From Siphonodentalium dalli (lineage: Eukaryota > Mollusca > Scaphopoda > Gadilida > Siphonodentaliidae), in contig CP136068.1 in the NCBI GenBank assembly GCA_032622095.1, positions 138,825,989-138,889,988 on the forward strand: a stretch of DNA of 64,000 nt, given 5' to 3'. Shown one piece after another: positions 10,166-21,790 of the stretch (positions are counted from its first letter, which is position 1; each line of letters begins with the position of its first letter). The notes below the pieces were generated by a model, which saw only the letters and a list, made by a program, of their open reading frames with translations, ran no database searches and had not been told where the DNA came from. The position numbers were made by a program, and so were the translations under genes.

Positions 10166-10850
10166 TCCATGCGGGGGGGGGGGCAGGGATGTCCCCTTGA
10201 CATTTCCAAGTCCGAAAATATCCCCCCAACTGGAACCTCAAATGTTCCAACCGTTGGAATTTCAAATCAAACACTCCTCTATGGTTGGGAATTTCAAATC
10301 GAACACTCCCCTATGTTGGGAATTTCAAATTGAACACTCCCCTGTAGTTGGGAATTTCAAATCGAACACTCCCCTATGGTTGGGAATTTCAAATCGAACA
10401 CTCCCCTATGGTTGTGAATTTCAAATCGAACACTCCCCTATGGTTGGGAATCTCAATTCGAACACTCCCCTATGGTTTGGAATTTCAAATCGAACACTCC
10501 CCTATGGTTGAGAATTTCAAATCGAACACTCCCCTGTAGTTGAGAATTTCAAATCGAACACTCCCCTGTGGTTGGGAATTTCAAATCGAACACTCCCCTA
10601 TGGTTGGGAATTTCAAATCGAACACTCCCCTGTGGTTGTGAATTTCAAATCGAACACTCCCCTATGGTTGTGAATTTCAAATCGAACACTCCCCTATGGT
10701 TGGGAATCTCAATTCGAACACTCCCCTATGGTTTGGAATTTCAAATCGAACACTCCCCTATGGTTGGGAATTTCAAATCGAACACTCCCCTATGGTTGGG
10801 AATTTCAAATCAAGCACTGCCTGTGGTTGGGAATTTCCAAATAAAATTAT
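10166..10850. repeat. 31-bp minisatellite
   Basis: About 18 tandem copies of a 31-bp unit read roughly GGGAATTTCAAATCGAACA then CTCCCCTATGGTT between about 10250 and 10830. It is preceded by a run of G and CCTCAAATGTTCCAACCGTT, a block shared with 7915-8010. Units such as TTGGGAATTTCAAACC also occur once or twice inside the hAT element at 18187-19164, suggesting that the array amplified from a fragment of it. Continuous open frames across the array are a by-product of the repeat. Confidence 0.85.
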
Positions 10851-12401
10851 TGCCATCTCAGTCCAATGCTTTTACCGGAAGTAGTCTAAAAAAAACACTA
10901 AACACTGGTTGGTACATGTATATCAAACTATCACAACAAATTCAATCTTCTACCAACTGTTGTATGCGTAACATGATATGAGAAAGAATAGCTTTAAAAC
11001 TCTGCAATGATAGTTAATTTCTAATTTCGTCGAGTAAGTTATTCCAGGGCTAAATTGAAGAAAGGTGTGAATGACTTATTATACCATAAAAATGTGTCAC
11101 ATGTATCACAAATCAGTTGACCTTGTATCGTAGTTAAGTTTATTCCAGCAGGGATGGACATGGCTATACAGGTATGGCGTTGTGCGTTTACGTGCCATTT
11201 TAGAGAACTGAATTAGTTTTTGCAGTTGGAAAGCATGAGGAACAAGTTGGAACAATTCAACCAAAATGGGGGTGTATATATAATTCAACCCAAATGGGGA
11301 TGCAAAAGGAATTTCCAGGACATTTCAGTCTGTTCCAAGGGGTACAATTCCAACGGAGACACTCTATCCATGTCCATGTTTTTGGATGTCGCCGACAATT
11401 AAAGAATATTTTTGTTTTATTTAACATCTAGCATGCAATATAATTATGTCCGTATACCTTCAAATACCACCATTATTACTTGACAATATACCAATACGCA
11501 CCATTTACCATTCAGCCTTATGACAGACAAAAGATTCATAAGCGTTAATCCTCATTACTGGTGGCCCATTGTTTGATAGATATTGCCGTGAGTGCCATTT
11601 GTCACATATTAGACTGTATCACATCATCAATTAGCAGATGATGATACTTGGGTTTGATTATCATCTCGCTAACGTTACAAATCAATTTGGGTTTTTTTAA
11701 ATTATAGTTTTCCGATTTTGGGGTAAAAAAAAACTACGGCCTAAAGTTTAGCCAAATTAAAAAAAATTGGCCATTTTCGAAAGAAATTGGCCATTGGCAA
11801 TTTAGCCTCTGGCAGCGTGAACCATTGTCCACGACGTTCCAAATTCCCAAGCTCCAGTGGCGAAATACTAATGTAGATGTTTATTTGTACAATAAATAAG
11901 AATTAATAACAAAGCATTGATATACGAATTAATAGTATTGTACAGGAGCACATACTGGTCGTCTTCCTGCTGCCCTGAATAAATAATACAATAAAAAAAT
12001 ATGATGGCGTATGTAGTTTCAGGTTTGCTGGTTGGTGTTAATGTTAAATATACTATATTGATATTTTAATTGAAAATGGTATAAATTGTGAACTTAAGAG
12101 TAGATATCTTATATAAATTTGGGTTTGATGGACAAGTTAGAAATAACTAAATCGGAATAATATTATGAAGTCGCGACGGCCCTATATAATACAGTTTTTG
12201 AATTAAACAGAGTGGACGGCGGAAACCAGACAATCAGGTAGATTTTTATGACAACATAAAGTCGTACATAATTTGCCTCACCATATATAATAGTTCAATT
12301 TGAAAATTCACGGACGCTGCCGTGCACGACACAGGGCTGTCTGGAAGGGCGGAATTTTCAGGGTGATAACTCGAAGTAATTATACAGTAATGCTATTTTA
12401 C
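10851..12401. other. Intron of gene A; degraded TAGCCAAA element
   Basis: At 11690-11820 AAAGTTTAGCCAAATTAAA, TTGGCCATTGGCAATTTAG and GGCAGCGTGAACC form a diverged end of the hAT family seen intact at 33433-34597. Nothing else is supported. A 19-nt segment at 11956-11974 has good-looking splice sites on the minus strand but breaks the phase chain. Confidence 0.4.
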
Positions 12402-12516
12402 CTTTAACATGGCTAGACCTAAAAGAACGCCAACAACAGCCAGGATGATTTGCAAAGCAAACACAGAGTTTTTGGCGTACTTTTCCATTATTCTGTGTAT
12501 ATCGCTCGTCTTTGGT
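12402..12516 (-). CDS. IFI44-like GTPase gene A, transmembrane exon
   Basis: A 115-bp exon with acceptor TGTTTTAG before 12516 and donor AAAG|GTAAAA after 12402. It begins with one base and ends in phase 0. The translation has a polar part (KTSDIHRIMEKYAKNS) followed by a clear single membrane span, VFALQIILAVVGVLLGLAML. The Cys-rich exon at 15317-15505 ends with AG plus a phase that this exon completes (Arg), and the linker exon at 9224-9339 starts in phase 0. The order is therefore Cys-rich, membrane span, linker, P-loop. This places the GTPase domain on the cytosolic side if the Cys-rich part is luminal or extracellular; topology is inferred, not shown. Confidence 0.72.
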
Positions 12517-12521
12517 CTAAA

Positions 12522-14254
12522 ACACAAATACAGGCATTGTAGCCTATGGTCAAATAAATACAGGCATATGGACTACGGTCACAAATACAGGCATACAGAC
12601 TACGGTCACAAATACAGGCATACAGACTACGGTCACAAATACAGGCATACAGACTACGGTCATAAATACAGGCATACAGACTACCGTTACGCAAATACAG
12701 CCATACAGACAACGGTAACAACAGCCGTACAGACTATCGTTACGCAAATACAGCCATACATACTACGGTCACAAATACAGGCATACAGACTGCGGTCACA
12801 AATACAGGCATACATACTACGGTCACAAATACAGGCATACAGACTGCGGTCACAAATACAGGCATACAGACTGCGGTCATAAATACAGGCATACAGACTA
12901 CGGTCATAAATACAGGCATACAGACTACCGTTACGCAAATACAGGCATACAGACTACCGTTACGCAAATACAGGCATACAGACTGCGGTCATAAATACAG
13001 GCATACAGACTACGGTCATAAATACAGGCATACAGACTACGGTCATAAATACAGGCATACAGACTACGGTCATAAATACAGGCATACAGACTACCGTTAC
13101 GCAAATACAGGCATACAGACTGCGGTCATAAATACAGGCATACAGACTACGGTCATAAATACAGGCATACAGACTACGGTCATAAATACAGGCATACAGA
13201 CTACCGTTACGCAAATACAGGCATACAGACTGCGGTCATAAATACAGGCATACAGACTACGGTCATAAATACAGGCATACAGACTACGGTCATAAATACA
13301 GGCATACAGACTACGGTCATAAATACAGGCATACAGACTACGGTCATAAATACAGGCATACAGACTACGGTCATAAATACAGGCATACAGACTGCGGTCA
13401 TAAATACAGGCATACAGACTACCGTTACGCAAATACAGGCATACAGACTGCGGTCATAAATACAGGCATACAGACTACGGTCATAAATACAGGCATACAG
13501 ACTACGGTCATAAATACAGGCATACAGACTACGGTCATAAATACAGGCATACAGACTACGGTCATAAATACAGGCATACAGACTACGGTCATAAATACAG
13601 GCATACAGACTGCGGTCATAAATACAGGCATACAGACTACCGTTACGCAAATACAGGCATACAGACTGCGGTCATAAATACAGGCATACAGACTACGGTC
13701 ATAAATACAGGCATACAGACTACGGTCATAAATACAGGCATACAGACTACGGTCATAAATACAGGCATACAGACTACGGTCATAAATACAGGCATACAGA
13801 CTACGGTCATAAATACAGGCATACAGACTGCGGTCATAAATACAGGCATACAGACTACCGTTACGCAAATACAGGCATACAGACTGCGGTCATAAATACA
13901 GGCATACAGACTACGGTCATAAATACAGGCATACAGACTACGGTCATAAATACAGGCATACAGACTGCGGTCATAAATACAGGCATACAGACTACCGTTA
14001 CGCAAATACAGGCATACAGACTGCGGTCATAAATACAGGCATACAGACTACGGTCATAAATACAGGCATACAGACTACGGTCATAAATACAGGCATACAG
14101 ACTACCGTTACGCAAATACAGGCATACAGACTGCGGTCATAAATACAGGCATACAGACTACGGTCATAAATACAGGCATACAGACTACGGTCATAAATAC
14201 AGGCATACAGACTGCGGTCACAAATACAGGCATACAGCCTACGGTACCTGAATT
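12522..14254. repeat. 27-bp minisatellite with higher-order repeat
   Basis: About 64 copies of a 27-bp unit read approximately AAATACAGGCATACAGACTA followed by CGGTCAT. A variant unit carrying CCGTTACGC (2 bp longer) recurs at near 13092, 13203, 13421, 13639, 13857, 13992 and 14103, giving higher-order spacings of about 110, 218, 218, 218, 135 and 110 bp (4, 8, 8, 8, 5 and 4 units). The array fills most of the intron between the Cys-rich and transmembrane exons of gene A and starts within about 10 bp of the acceptor. Because 27 is divisible by three, long open frames appear in both strands; they are not genes. Confidence 0.95.
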
Positions 14255-14897
14255 TTCTAAGTCCGAAAAGGGCGCGTAACTCTGGAAAAAATGGGCGGAC
14301 GAAAACACGGCTATGGGGAAATCTTGTCCCCCCGGCTGGTCTATTGGCATACCAAAGACCAACTGAATTGAATTAGCGAAACCAAAGTTATGAGTTGAAA
14401 CGTTCGTATGCCACAGAAAACTGAATTTTCTAAGTCCAAAAAGGGGCGTAACTCTGGGGAAATCTTGTCCCCCCGACTGGTCTATTAGCATACCAAAGAT
14501 CAACTGAATTGAGTTAGCGAAACCAAAGTTATGAGTTGAAACGTTCGTACGGACGGAAGGACGGAAGGACCCACTGGCCAAAGTATACTTGTGGGGTGAC
14601 CGCACATACCTATGAATACTTGTGGGATGCGATCTTTTGTTTGAGTAACTTGTGGGGTGCAACCCACAACTGACGATTTTTTAAAGAGCGTATTTTTTTT
14701 ACATATTCTGAGAAATATTATATTAACGAAATAACGGAGATGGTTTGTAAATAAAACAATTAGAAGAAAAGCATGTTAAATTCATGTTAAATTAATCGCA
14801 CCCCACAAGTACTCTCTGGTTAGTGCAGACGGACGGGCGGACGGACGGAGGGCTCAACTATATACCCAAATCTCCATCGGAGATCGGGGGCATAATA
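14255..14897. mobile_element. Retroelement-tail-like insertion dividing the minisatellite
   Basis: Two direct copies (about 14253-14402 and 14421-14550) share TGAATTTTCTAAGTCC, AATCTTGTCCCCCC, GGTCTATT and AACCAAAGTTATGAGTTG. GGACGGAAGGACGGAAGG and, further on, GGACGGGCGGACGGACGG follow, then a small hairpin ATCTCC/GGAGAT before GGGGGCATAATAAAG. GGAC-type tracts and a terminal ATAATAA tail resemble 3' ends of RTE-type LINEs and their SINEs. It interrupts two blocks of related minisatellite. Confidence 0.5.
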
Positions 14898-15172
14898 AAG
14901 GCACGTAGACTATGGCCACATCAATAAAGGCACGTTGATTACGGTCACACAAATACAGATATGTGGACTACGGTCACACATATACAGGCATGTATACTAT
15001 GGTCACACAAATACAGGCATGTAGACCATGGTCACACAAATACAGGCATGTGGACTACGGTCACACACATACAGGCAAGTGGACTATGGTCACACAAATA
15101 CAGGCATGTCAACTACAGTCACACAAATACAGATATGTGGACTACGGTCACACATATACAGGCATGTATAAT
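14898..15172. repeat. Second block of the minisatellite, 28-29-bp units
   Basis: About nine copies of a unit close to ACGGTCACACAAATACAGGC followed by ATGTGGACT. It is clearly related to the 27-bp array at 12522-14254 but with an added CA and different point changes. The two blocks were probably one array before the insertion at 14255-14897. Confidence 0.88.
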
Positions 15173-15316
15173 TCTGCTCTGGTTAAGGAGTCGATTATTT
15201 AGGGCATTACTGTAGTTTGTAGCATATGGCTGAGGACCCAATGTCCATCGCGGTTGACTGGGCTAAGAACATATGTGTTTACAGATTGATTCTGCATCAT
15301 GATAATGAATGCTAAC

Positions 15317-15505
15317 CTTGTGTCTGTGTGTTTGGTGAACCATGCGCCCATATCTGAAGTGTTGTCGGGGAAATTTGCCCAGCAGACTGGCCCCACTCCT
15401 GTATAACCGTTTGGACAGTTTTTGTAGCAAAATGGCGCTTTTAGGTTCGGAAAATTGTTAGTGGGAAACGTGTCGGGAGTATACCAGCGCAAACTTGTGC
15501 TGTAC
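15317..15505 (-). CDS. IFI44-like GTPase gene A, Cys-rich exon
   Basis: A 189-bp exon with acceptor ATTTTCAG before 15505 and donor CAAG|GTTAGC after 15317. It starts with one base and ends with two. The core is CYKNCPNGYTGVGPVCW, followed by NFPDNTSDMGAWFTKH. The module C-x3-C-x4-G-x-G-P-V-C-W recurs in secreted or membrane proteins of diverse eukaryotes as I remember them; I cannot name a Pfam entry. It joins in phase to the transmembrane exon at 12402-12516. Exons further 5' are expected at higher coordinates but I could not identify them. Whether the module is extracellular is inference from its position before a membrane span. Confidence 0.7.
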
Positions 15506-15985
15506 CTGAAAATTAAACATGGCTTAAAGGGGTACTGTACCAATTTCAATAAATTATTGGTAATAACAACTATCTAATATCGATAAGATATAGACAAATA
15601 AGTAATTTGAGTTGAAGATGTATTCTGTAAACAATCATGCCGTACAAGTTATCTTAAAATCAGTTGATAATTTGATATAAAAATCCGTGTACATGTACAA
15701 GACGTAATGAAATTAATTGACGGACAATGGATTGGGCAACCCGTGGCTCACATGATCGTGTAAAAACATATGTTGATACGGGAGCGTAAAATCAAACCAC
15801 TCACTGACAATAACTTAAATGAGTATATGGGACAAATATGCATATAATATAACATTTATCTGATACATTTATTTGAAAATTACCCGTTTGTTCCAGGAGA
15901 TGTCTGGTCAAACACTATAAGATTACACCTGTAAATATACAGTTATCGAAAACTTTATGGTTAGGGTCACTGTTAGTTGAGTTTA
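15506..15985. other. Upstream of gene A exons, nothing recognised
   Basis: AT-rich sequence without a clear repeat. It begins with TTAAAGGGGTACTGTACC just upstream of the acceptor. No upstream exon could be identified here on the minus strand. Confidence 0.4.
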
Positions 15986-17900
15986 GGGGTGCCTATATTT
16001 ATTTCGATATCCATTACAACAGAGAGAAGTTTGATTCCAGCCGAAAATATTTCAAATGTCATATATATCAGACAACCGAGAAAAAAAATGTCTATTTGCC
16101 GCGAACTGGTAGCCACAACATAATAAGTATTAATAACGTGCCTGTATATTCAACCCGATCGTTACTTTCTTCCCAACTCCATGTGTGCTTATCGTATCAG
16201 TACGATAGTCGTTGCATATTTGACGCTGATGCTGAAACTTTCAACCAATTTAAACGTATGTGCCCTTTGTCAACAGTACTGATATTATACTCTACGGTCT
16301 CTGAATATTTCATTATTGTCATAACTTCGCTTTGGCATGTACAATTTTATGTTATATCTCTTCACATAATTTATCACCAAAACGAACACAGTACACACAT
16401 ACGCATATATATCAGGCCGTATCGTAGGAGGTTATGGACTAAATGTTATTAGAACGTACTAACTATTTGCGTATTTGGATCGACTAAATGTGATTTAAAC
16501 GTACTCGGTATTTGCATACTTGAATCATGAAACGAAGATCCACAATTTTCGCCTGATTGTTATTCTGCATGCTAGTCCATGCACTATTCAGACCTTTATT
16601 TCAATATTTCAATAGAAATTAGAACAAATAACAGAAAAAAATACATGCCAGCCAAAAATAAATTCAAAATATCATATAAGAGAACCGATAAACTAACAGA
16701 TTAGCGTATCTGCCGCGAGCTGTATGCAGCGCGTCAACATACCGTGTCAACCGTCAAGGCGTTCGTCACTTTTTTTGTAATGGATCTGAATGGATGTGTG
16801 GTTATTGGTCTGTCAATGCAATGGCCGTTGCATGTTTGGCGATGAACCTTTCAATCAAACCCTCACGAGAGACGATATTTGCAAAGTTGATGTCAGGAGT
16901 GCATTACCAGAGGCCATACTTAGATCATCATTACGCCCTCTTGTGGTGCATATTGGCAAGTATGTATGTCCTGTCGTAGGATGTGATGAACTAAATGTGA
17001 TTAAAACGTACTCGGTATTTGCATACATTGATGGACCAAATGTTATTACACAAACGTACTCGCTATTTGCGTATTTGAACCATGATTATAACGAAGATCG
17101 ACAATTTTTGGCTGATTTATTATTTTGCATGCAATTCCATGCACTTTTCAGACCTCTATTTCAATAGAGATTAGAACAGGTATTTGCGCACTTGGATGAT
17201 CTAATTGTGATTAGAAACGTACTCGGTATTTGCGTACTTGCGCCATATGTAACGAAGATCGAGAGCCTCATTATTTTTCTGCATACTATTTCATGAACTA
17301 TTTATACCTCTATTTCAATACAAATTACAACAAATAACAAAGAAAAAATGCCAGTCGGAATTTCCGAAAAAAAACAAAAACAAAACAAAACTATCAATAT
17401 TTATCAAAAAGGCCCAGCGTGAGATAAACCACTCATGAGGCTTAACAACGTGTTACCCACCCCCCCCCCCCCCATCCACCCCATCCGCCGGGAGAAATCT
17501 ATACAATTTCTTATGAATACACAAATATCCCGTTTACTTCCCAATATATCCATATATCCATATATATCATTGTGTAATACATGCACTATAACACATCTGT
17601 TCTCAATATGTATTGTTATACGATGAGAGTATCAAATAAATTGAATTGAATTGGAAACAAATAAAATGTATAAGAGATCCGAGAAACCAACAGTTGTGTG
17701 TATTTGGCGCGAGCTGACAGCGCGTCAAGATAATAACGTATCAATCGTCAAGTACGCTTTTGGCAATGGTTGGGTGCTTGTTGCTGTATCAATGCAATGG
17801 CCGTTGCATGTTTGACGATGAAAATTGCAGACCGTATGCGCCCTTTGTGAACACGTATCATACGTGATCTATGGTGTGTCAATATTTCAAATTAAACTTT
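15986..17900 (+). repeat. Three diverged tandem copies of a unit of about 650-900 bp
   Basis: The shared block order is: TTTCAATA plus ATTAGAACAAATAAC, a stretch ending ATATAAGAGAYCCGA, a TTTGCCGCGAGCTG-like segment, GCGCGTCAA, then TCAATCGTCAAG. It occurs near 16020-16120, 16600-16780 and 17320-17760. A block with ACGTACTCGGTATTTGCATA occurs three times between 16490 and 17250. A C-run (17459-17474) lies inside. No protein is supported; the longest open stretch (16790-17167) is assembled from repeat copies. Confidence 0.6.
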
Positions 17901-18186
17901 GATTTGGCACATCCGATTTTTTAAATGTTTTCACATACGTTGTCACCAAGCACACAGCATACACGGCAATTCATATATGATGAAGTACATAGTTGTTTAT
18001 ATCTATACAGACATGTTTTACAATCAGTAGATTTTAGGTGCAATATATTTTATATATGCCTAATAATACGATCTTGAGGGCATTACCATTTCTGACTATG
18101 GTTTTCTTGTTATATGTTTCATTGGAATTTTGGTTTACTATGTCCATTTTATTTAATTGGTTTCTACTACATTACGGCACTGTATA
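17901..18186. other. No feature recognised
   Basis: AT-rich sequence leading to the hAT element. Its last 8 bp (18179-18186) are the left target-site duplication. Confidence 0.4.
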
Positions 18187-19164
18187 CAGGGACGTGGCTA
18201 GAGGGTCTCCGTTGGGGGGGGGGGGGGGTGTCCACCTTGGGAAATTTCAACTGCACCCCCTCCCTTGAATGAGATTCGGACCAAACACAAGTTTTGCATA
18301 ATTCCATTGGCCCCCCCCCCCCCTTTGCACCTCAGTGCTCTCAGGCCTAATATCCTATATATTCATAAACCATGGATCTAAATTCCCGGTATGAGAACAT
18401 TCAGATATTTTGTCTAGTGGTCTAACTCCAGACAAATGCACACGGCTACGCGCAAGAGACCAGGACACACCGGGCTGACCATGGTTGTTCCGCCCGGTGT
18501 GAGAAAACTTTGAAGACTATACAAGAAAATCTCAAATCCTGTAGCATCTAGACTGGCCTCAACTGAAGTTTTCCTATAGTGTTGGAAATTTCAAACCTAA
18601 TACTCCCTCTCAGACTGGACAATTCTCCAACTGATGACCATTTCAGTCCACAAGTTTGACCAAATGTAGTAAAATATTGTTTTGTTAAACTAATTACCAG
18701 TTTTTTATTGGCGACGGGGACAATGACACACCGGGCCGACCATGAAAATTTTGAAATCTGAACAAGAAAATCGCAAAATCCTACCATCTAGACTAGCATC
18801 AAGCCTTCCTAGTGTTGGGAATTTCAAACCTGACATCCCCACTTAGGTTGGAAAATTTCCAACTGATGACAATTCCAATGACAATGCTGACCAAATGTAT
18901 GACAATATTATTTTCTTAAATTAACTAGCAGTTTTTGACTGGCCACGGGGGAGGGACCAGGACACAAGCTTTCCAAGTGTTGGAAATTTCCAACCTGTCA
19001 CCCCCCCCCCCCCTAAGGTTGGAAAATTTCCAACTGATGACAATTTCATTCCAAAATTTTGACAAAAAATAGGAAAATATGAAAATATTGGTCCAAAAAC
19101 AATAAATTCCCCCAATAAATTGTTTCACACCCCCCCCCCAAACCCCCCTGTCGCCACGTCTCTG
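18187..19164 (+). mobile_element. Non-autonomous hAT-like element, 978 bp
   Basis: The ends are CAGGGACGTGGC and GCCACGTCTCTG, flanked by ACTGTATA and ATTGTATA, an 8-bp target-site duplication with one mismatch. The interior has several GTTGGAAATTTC/CCAACTGATGAC units, long G and C runs (near 18212-18228, 18309-18323, 19001-19013) and the inverted pair CACACCGGGC / GCCCGGTGTG. No transposase. A diverged copy lies at 53617-54565, and its fragments occur at 7915-8010 and 10166-10250. Confidence 0.8.
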
Positions 19165-19849
19165 ATTGTATATTAATATTATGTTATAACGTCCAACACG
19201 ACAACACTACCATAATGGCGACCCTATTTCGTTGTCTCTTTTGCGACCGATGGGCACCTCTGCGTTGATTTTACAAAACACTTTTTTGTAGATTAGACAT
19301 CGTGCAACAACTAAAAACGACGCCATAACATAGGTTACTGACACAGGTCCCCAAAAGAAAAATTGACCCCACCCCAATAATACTTAGTCCTATAGAAAGG
19401 TATCCAACTTGGTCCGGCCTAATTTTTTATCATTTTCACAAAGTCCACTATCAGGTTCAAAATATACAAAAAATACTTTTTGTTACACAAATGCCTTATA
19501 TACATGTATAGGTAGAAAGATTATTACTCTTCAATTTGATGTATCCCCTGTAAAAATAGGCTAAGAAAAACTCCGGTTATGAGCACAGGTCGTAGTATTC
19601 CAAATAAATACATGTAATAACTATGCCATGTATATATGTACTCACCTTTTCTTTAAAATATATAAGCAACAGTTTTCGCTCCCCTGATATAGAGGCCTTG
19701 CTTGTGGTGCAGGCTGACACTTTAGTGTGTAAACCCGGAAGATACTAAGATAGGTTACAACGATGAGACTCTACCACTATGCGCGAGAGGGAGATCGATT
19801 ACACCGTAAAATGACTACATACCCAGTACGCGAGGCCATGCACGTCAAC
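19165..19849. other. No feature recognised
   Basis: Mixed-composition sequence with no repeat family or exon that I can support. Confidence 0.4.
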
Positions 19850-20392
19850 ATCGCCATTTATTAGAAATAAAATACCACTATGTGTGTGCACAGGGTATGA
19901 ACACCTTTGAATACATTGTTACCTCCATGATTGTTCGGTTCCAGGAAACATGTAATCTAAAACGATATCGTGTAAATTATTACGCATGCAGTGGTGGTGA
20001 CCTATATATAGTGCTGCTGGGTTTTCCCAGATAAAACCAGGTACGTTTATTTTCTTATTTTTTATTTAAAACAAAATACCACAATGTACGCGCACAGGGT
20101 GTGAAACCAAATGAAAATATTTGTATTTGTTGCCTCCATGATTGTTTCGGTTCTAGGAATTGTGCATAAGACTTATTGACATTGTCGCTTTATTTATTTT
20201 GTTTTGCATTGTCGCATTGTTTGCTCCAAACCGCTTAGGTGTAAATCGTTGCGCAGTGACTCTATGCGCATGCGCAGTGGACATATTTAGTGCTATTTGG
20301 GTTTTTCCCGGAAAACGCATTTCATTTTTGCTAACTGCTTTTCACAACCGCGAGCCATTTATTCTACATGAGCGGATTATAAGGTAAGTTAT
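19850..20392 (+). repeat. Diverged tandem duplication of about 210-260 bp
   Basis: 19865-20045 and 20068-20320 share, in order: AAAATACCAC, GCACAGGGT, CTCCATGATTGTT, CGGTTC, AGGAA, CGCATGC, CAGTGG and a GGGTTTTCCC-like block. The second copy continues to TATAAG|GTAAGT at about 20385, a consensus splice donor on the plus strand. The location between the facing genes A and B makes a duplicated 5' region possible, but no TATA box or exon is proven. Confidence 0.5.
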
Positions 20393-20564
20393 ATATTTGT
20401 TGCCAAAACAGGGACGATAAAACAAACCGTTTGGTGGACTGGGAATAAAATACATTACATTTGTAAATATTTGTCCATTATAGTTCGTGTTGTATATATT
20501 CAGCTTTGTGGAGGTCGGGGCAATGGGAAGCTCAACAAAAATAATCACCTGAATAATTTATTGA

Positions 20565-21232
20565 ATGAATCATCATCGTAATCATTATTATCGTCAACAT
20601 GAGCATCGCCTTCATCATCATCGCGCTCATCATCGTCATTATCATCATCATCGTAATGATTATTATAGTCAACATGAGCAATGCCTTCATCATCATCATC
20701 ATGATTGTCGTCATATCTCTCGTTATATACGAATCGTCATCAGCCACATCATCATCACCATCGCCATAGTACCAGGGGCGCCGGAAGCATCCGAGGGCAG
20801 GGGGGGGGGCAGAGCCTACAAAAAGGGCACTTTTCCGCAAAAAAGGGCATTTTCTCCGCAAACTCGGGAAAAAAACTATAAATTCATTGTGGCAAAAATC
20901 CCTATTTTAATGGTATTTGTCGGTTTTTATGGCCGTTTTGTGATAAAATTAACAAAAAATTAATATTCCTTGTGAAATTGGTGGTATTTGGTCCAAAAAA
21001 GTCACATTTTGCTATAAAAACACGAGATTAAACACACAAAAAGCATTTTCTGTCTCCAGAAAAAGGGCAAGTCCTGCCCCCCGCTCGCCCCCTTGGTCAA
21101 GGGCAGGGGGGTCAGCTGCCCCCTCTGCCCCCCTCTTCCGGCGCCCCTGCATAGTACTCGTCATCATCACCATCGTCGTCACGATCATCAATCGGCATCA
21201 TCACCATCATCGCCAACAACTGGAACATAATT
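20565..21232 (+). repeat. CAT/TCA trinucleotide tract, split by a hAT MITE
   Basis: An impure (CAT)n-type microsatellite occupies 20565-20772 and resumes at 21158-21232. The interruption is exactly the hAT MITE plus its duplicated target. The His- or Asp-rich open frames here are composition artefacts. Confidence 0.85.
20773..21149 (-). mobile_element. hAT MITE, second copy with perfect 8-bp duplication
   Basis: 377 bp with the same CAGGGGCGCCGGAAG ends as 6813-7183 but inserted in the opposite orientation. The flanks CATAGTAC (20765-20772) and CATAGTAC (21150-21157) are an exact 8-bp target-site duplication. Confidence 0.93.
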
Positions 21233-21790
21233 GATGATTAGATCAACATCGATATCAATTTGAAGAAAAAAATATGAATCGCTAAAGGGATACTCTACTC
21301 AAATATGTTGTAATGTTTCTATGGTCTCTGTTTCGTAGAATGCCATTACCAGACATACGGGTATCTATATTTTTACCCAACTTAAATTTACTGCACATGC
21401 GCCGGTTGACTTTAATGGGACATAAGGTACCCACAGTGGGTATATACATGTAAAATAAAAAACGTTTATAAAATCATCACCACACTGGCACACACGACCA
21501 ATGAAACATACATGTAGATATACGTTGTTATCAGTGTTTATTATTGATAACTCTCCAGGGATGAGATTCCGCATGTCGAAATCATTGTTATGTGTAAACA
21601 TTGCTGTTACAGTGAAAGTCATTAAAGTTAGTTTAACCTTGTGGTCACGTCCATTCTTACTATATATGGGGATCCGATGCCAAAATGAAAATCTAGATCT
21701 CGCGTCCATTTCTAGGTAAATGTATATTTTCATAATTCGTTCGTAGATCAGTCTGTATAGGTAGACAATATAACTGTTTTCATTTTGTAG
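21233..21790. other. No feature recognised
   Basis: Intergenic or intronic sequence upstream of the candidate transmembrane exon of gene B. Near 21765-21790 a pyrimidine-rich run ends CATTTTGTAG, the acceptor of that exon. Confidence 0.4.

Noticed and set aside
10197-10981. Open frames with NFKSNTPLW repeats
   Set aside because: Read-through of the 31-bp minisatellite.
11956-11974. 19-nt minus-strand micro-exon with good acceptor and GTATGT donor
   Set aside because: Its inclusion would break the phase between the transmembrane exon (ends phase 0) and the linker exon (starts phase 0).
12522-14254. Looks at first like a CRISPR array (regular 27-bp units)
   Set aside because: There are no unique spacers, the units are head-to-tail without spacing, and the DNA is eukaryotic.
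12409-14662. Long open frames rich in SLYACI or TNTGIQ repeats on both strands
   Set aside because: They are the 27-bp minisatellite (divisible by three) read through; no start context, domain or splice support.
20532-20963. His-rich or Met/Asp-rich open frames
   Set aside because: Products of the CAT microsatellite plus the hAT MITE.
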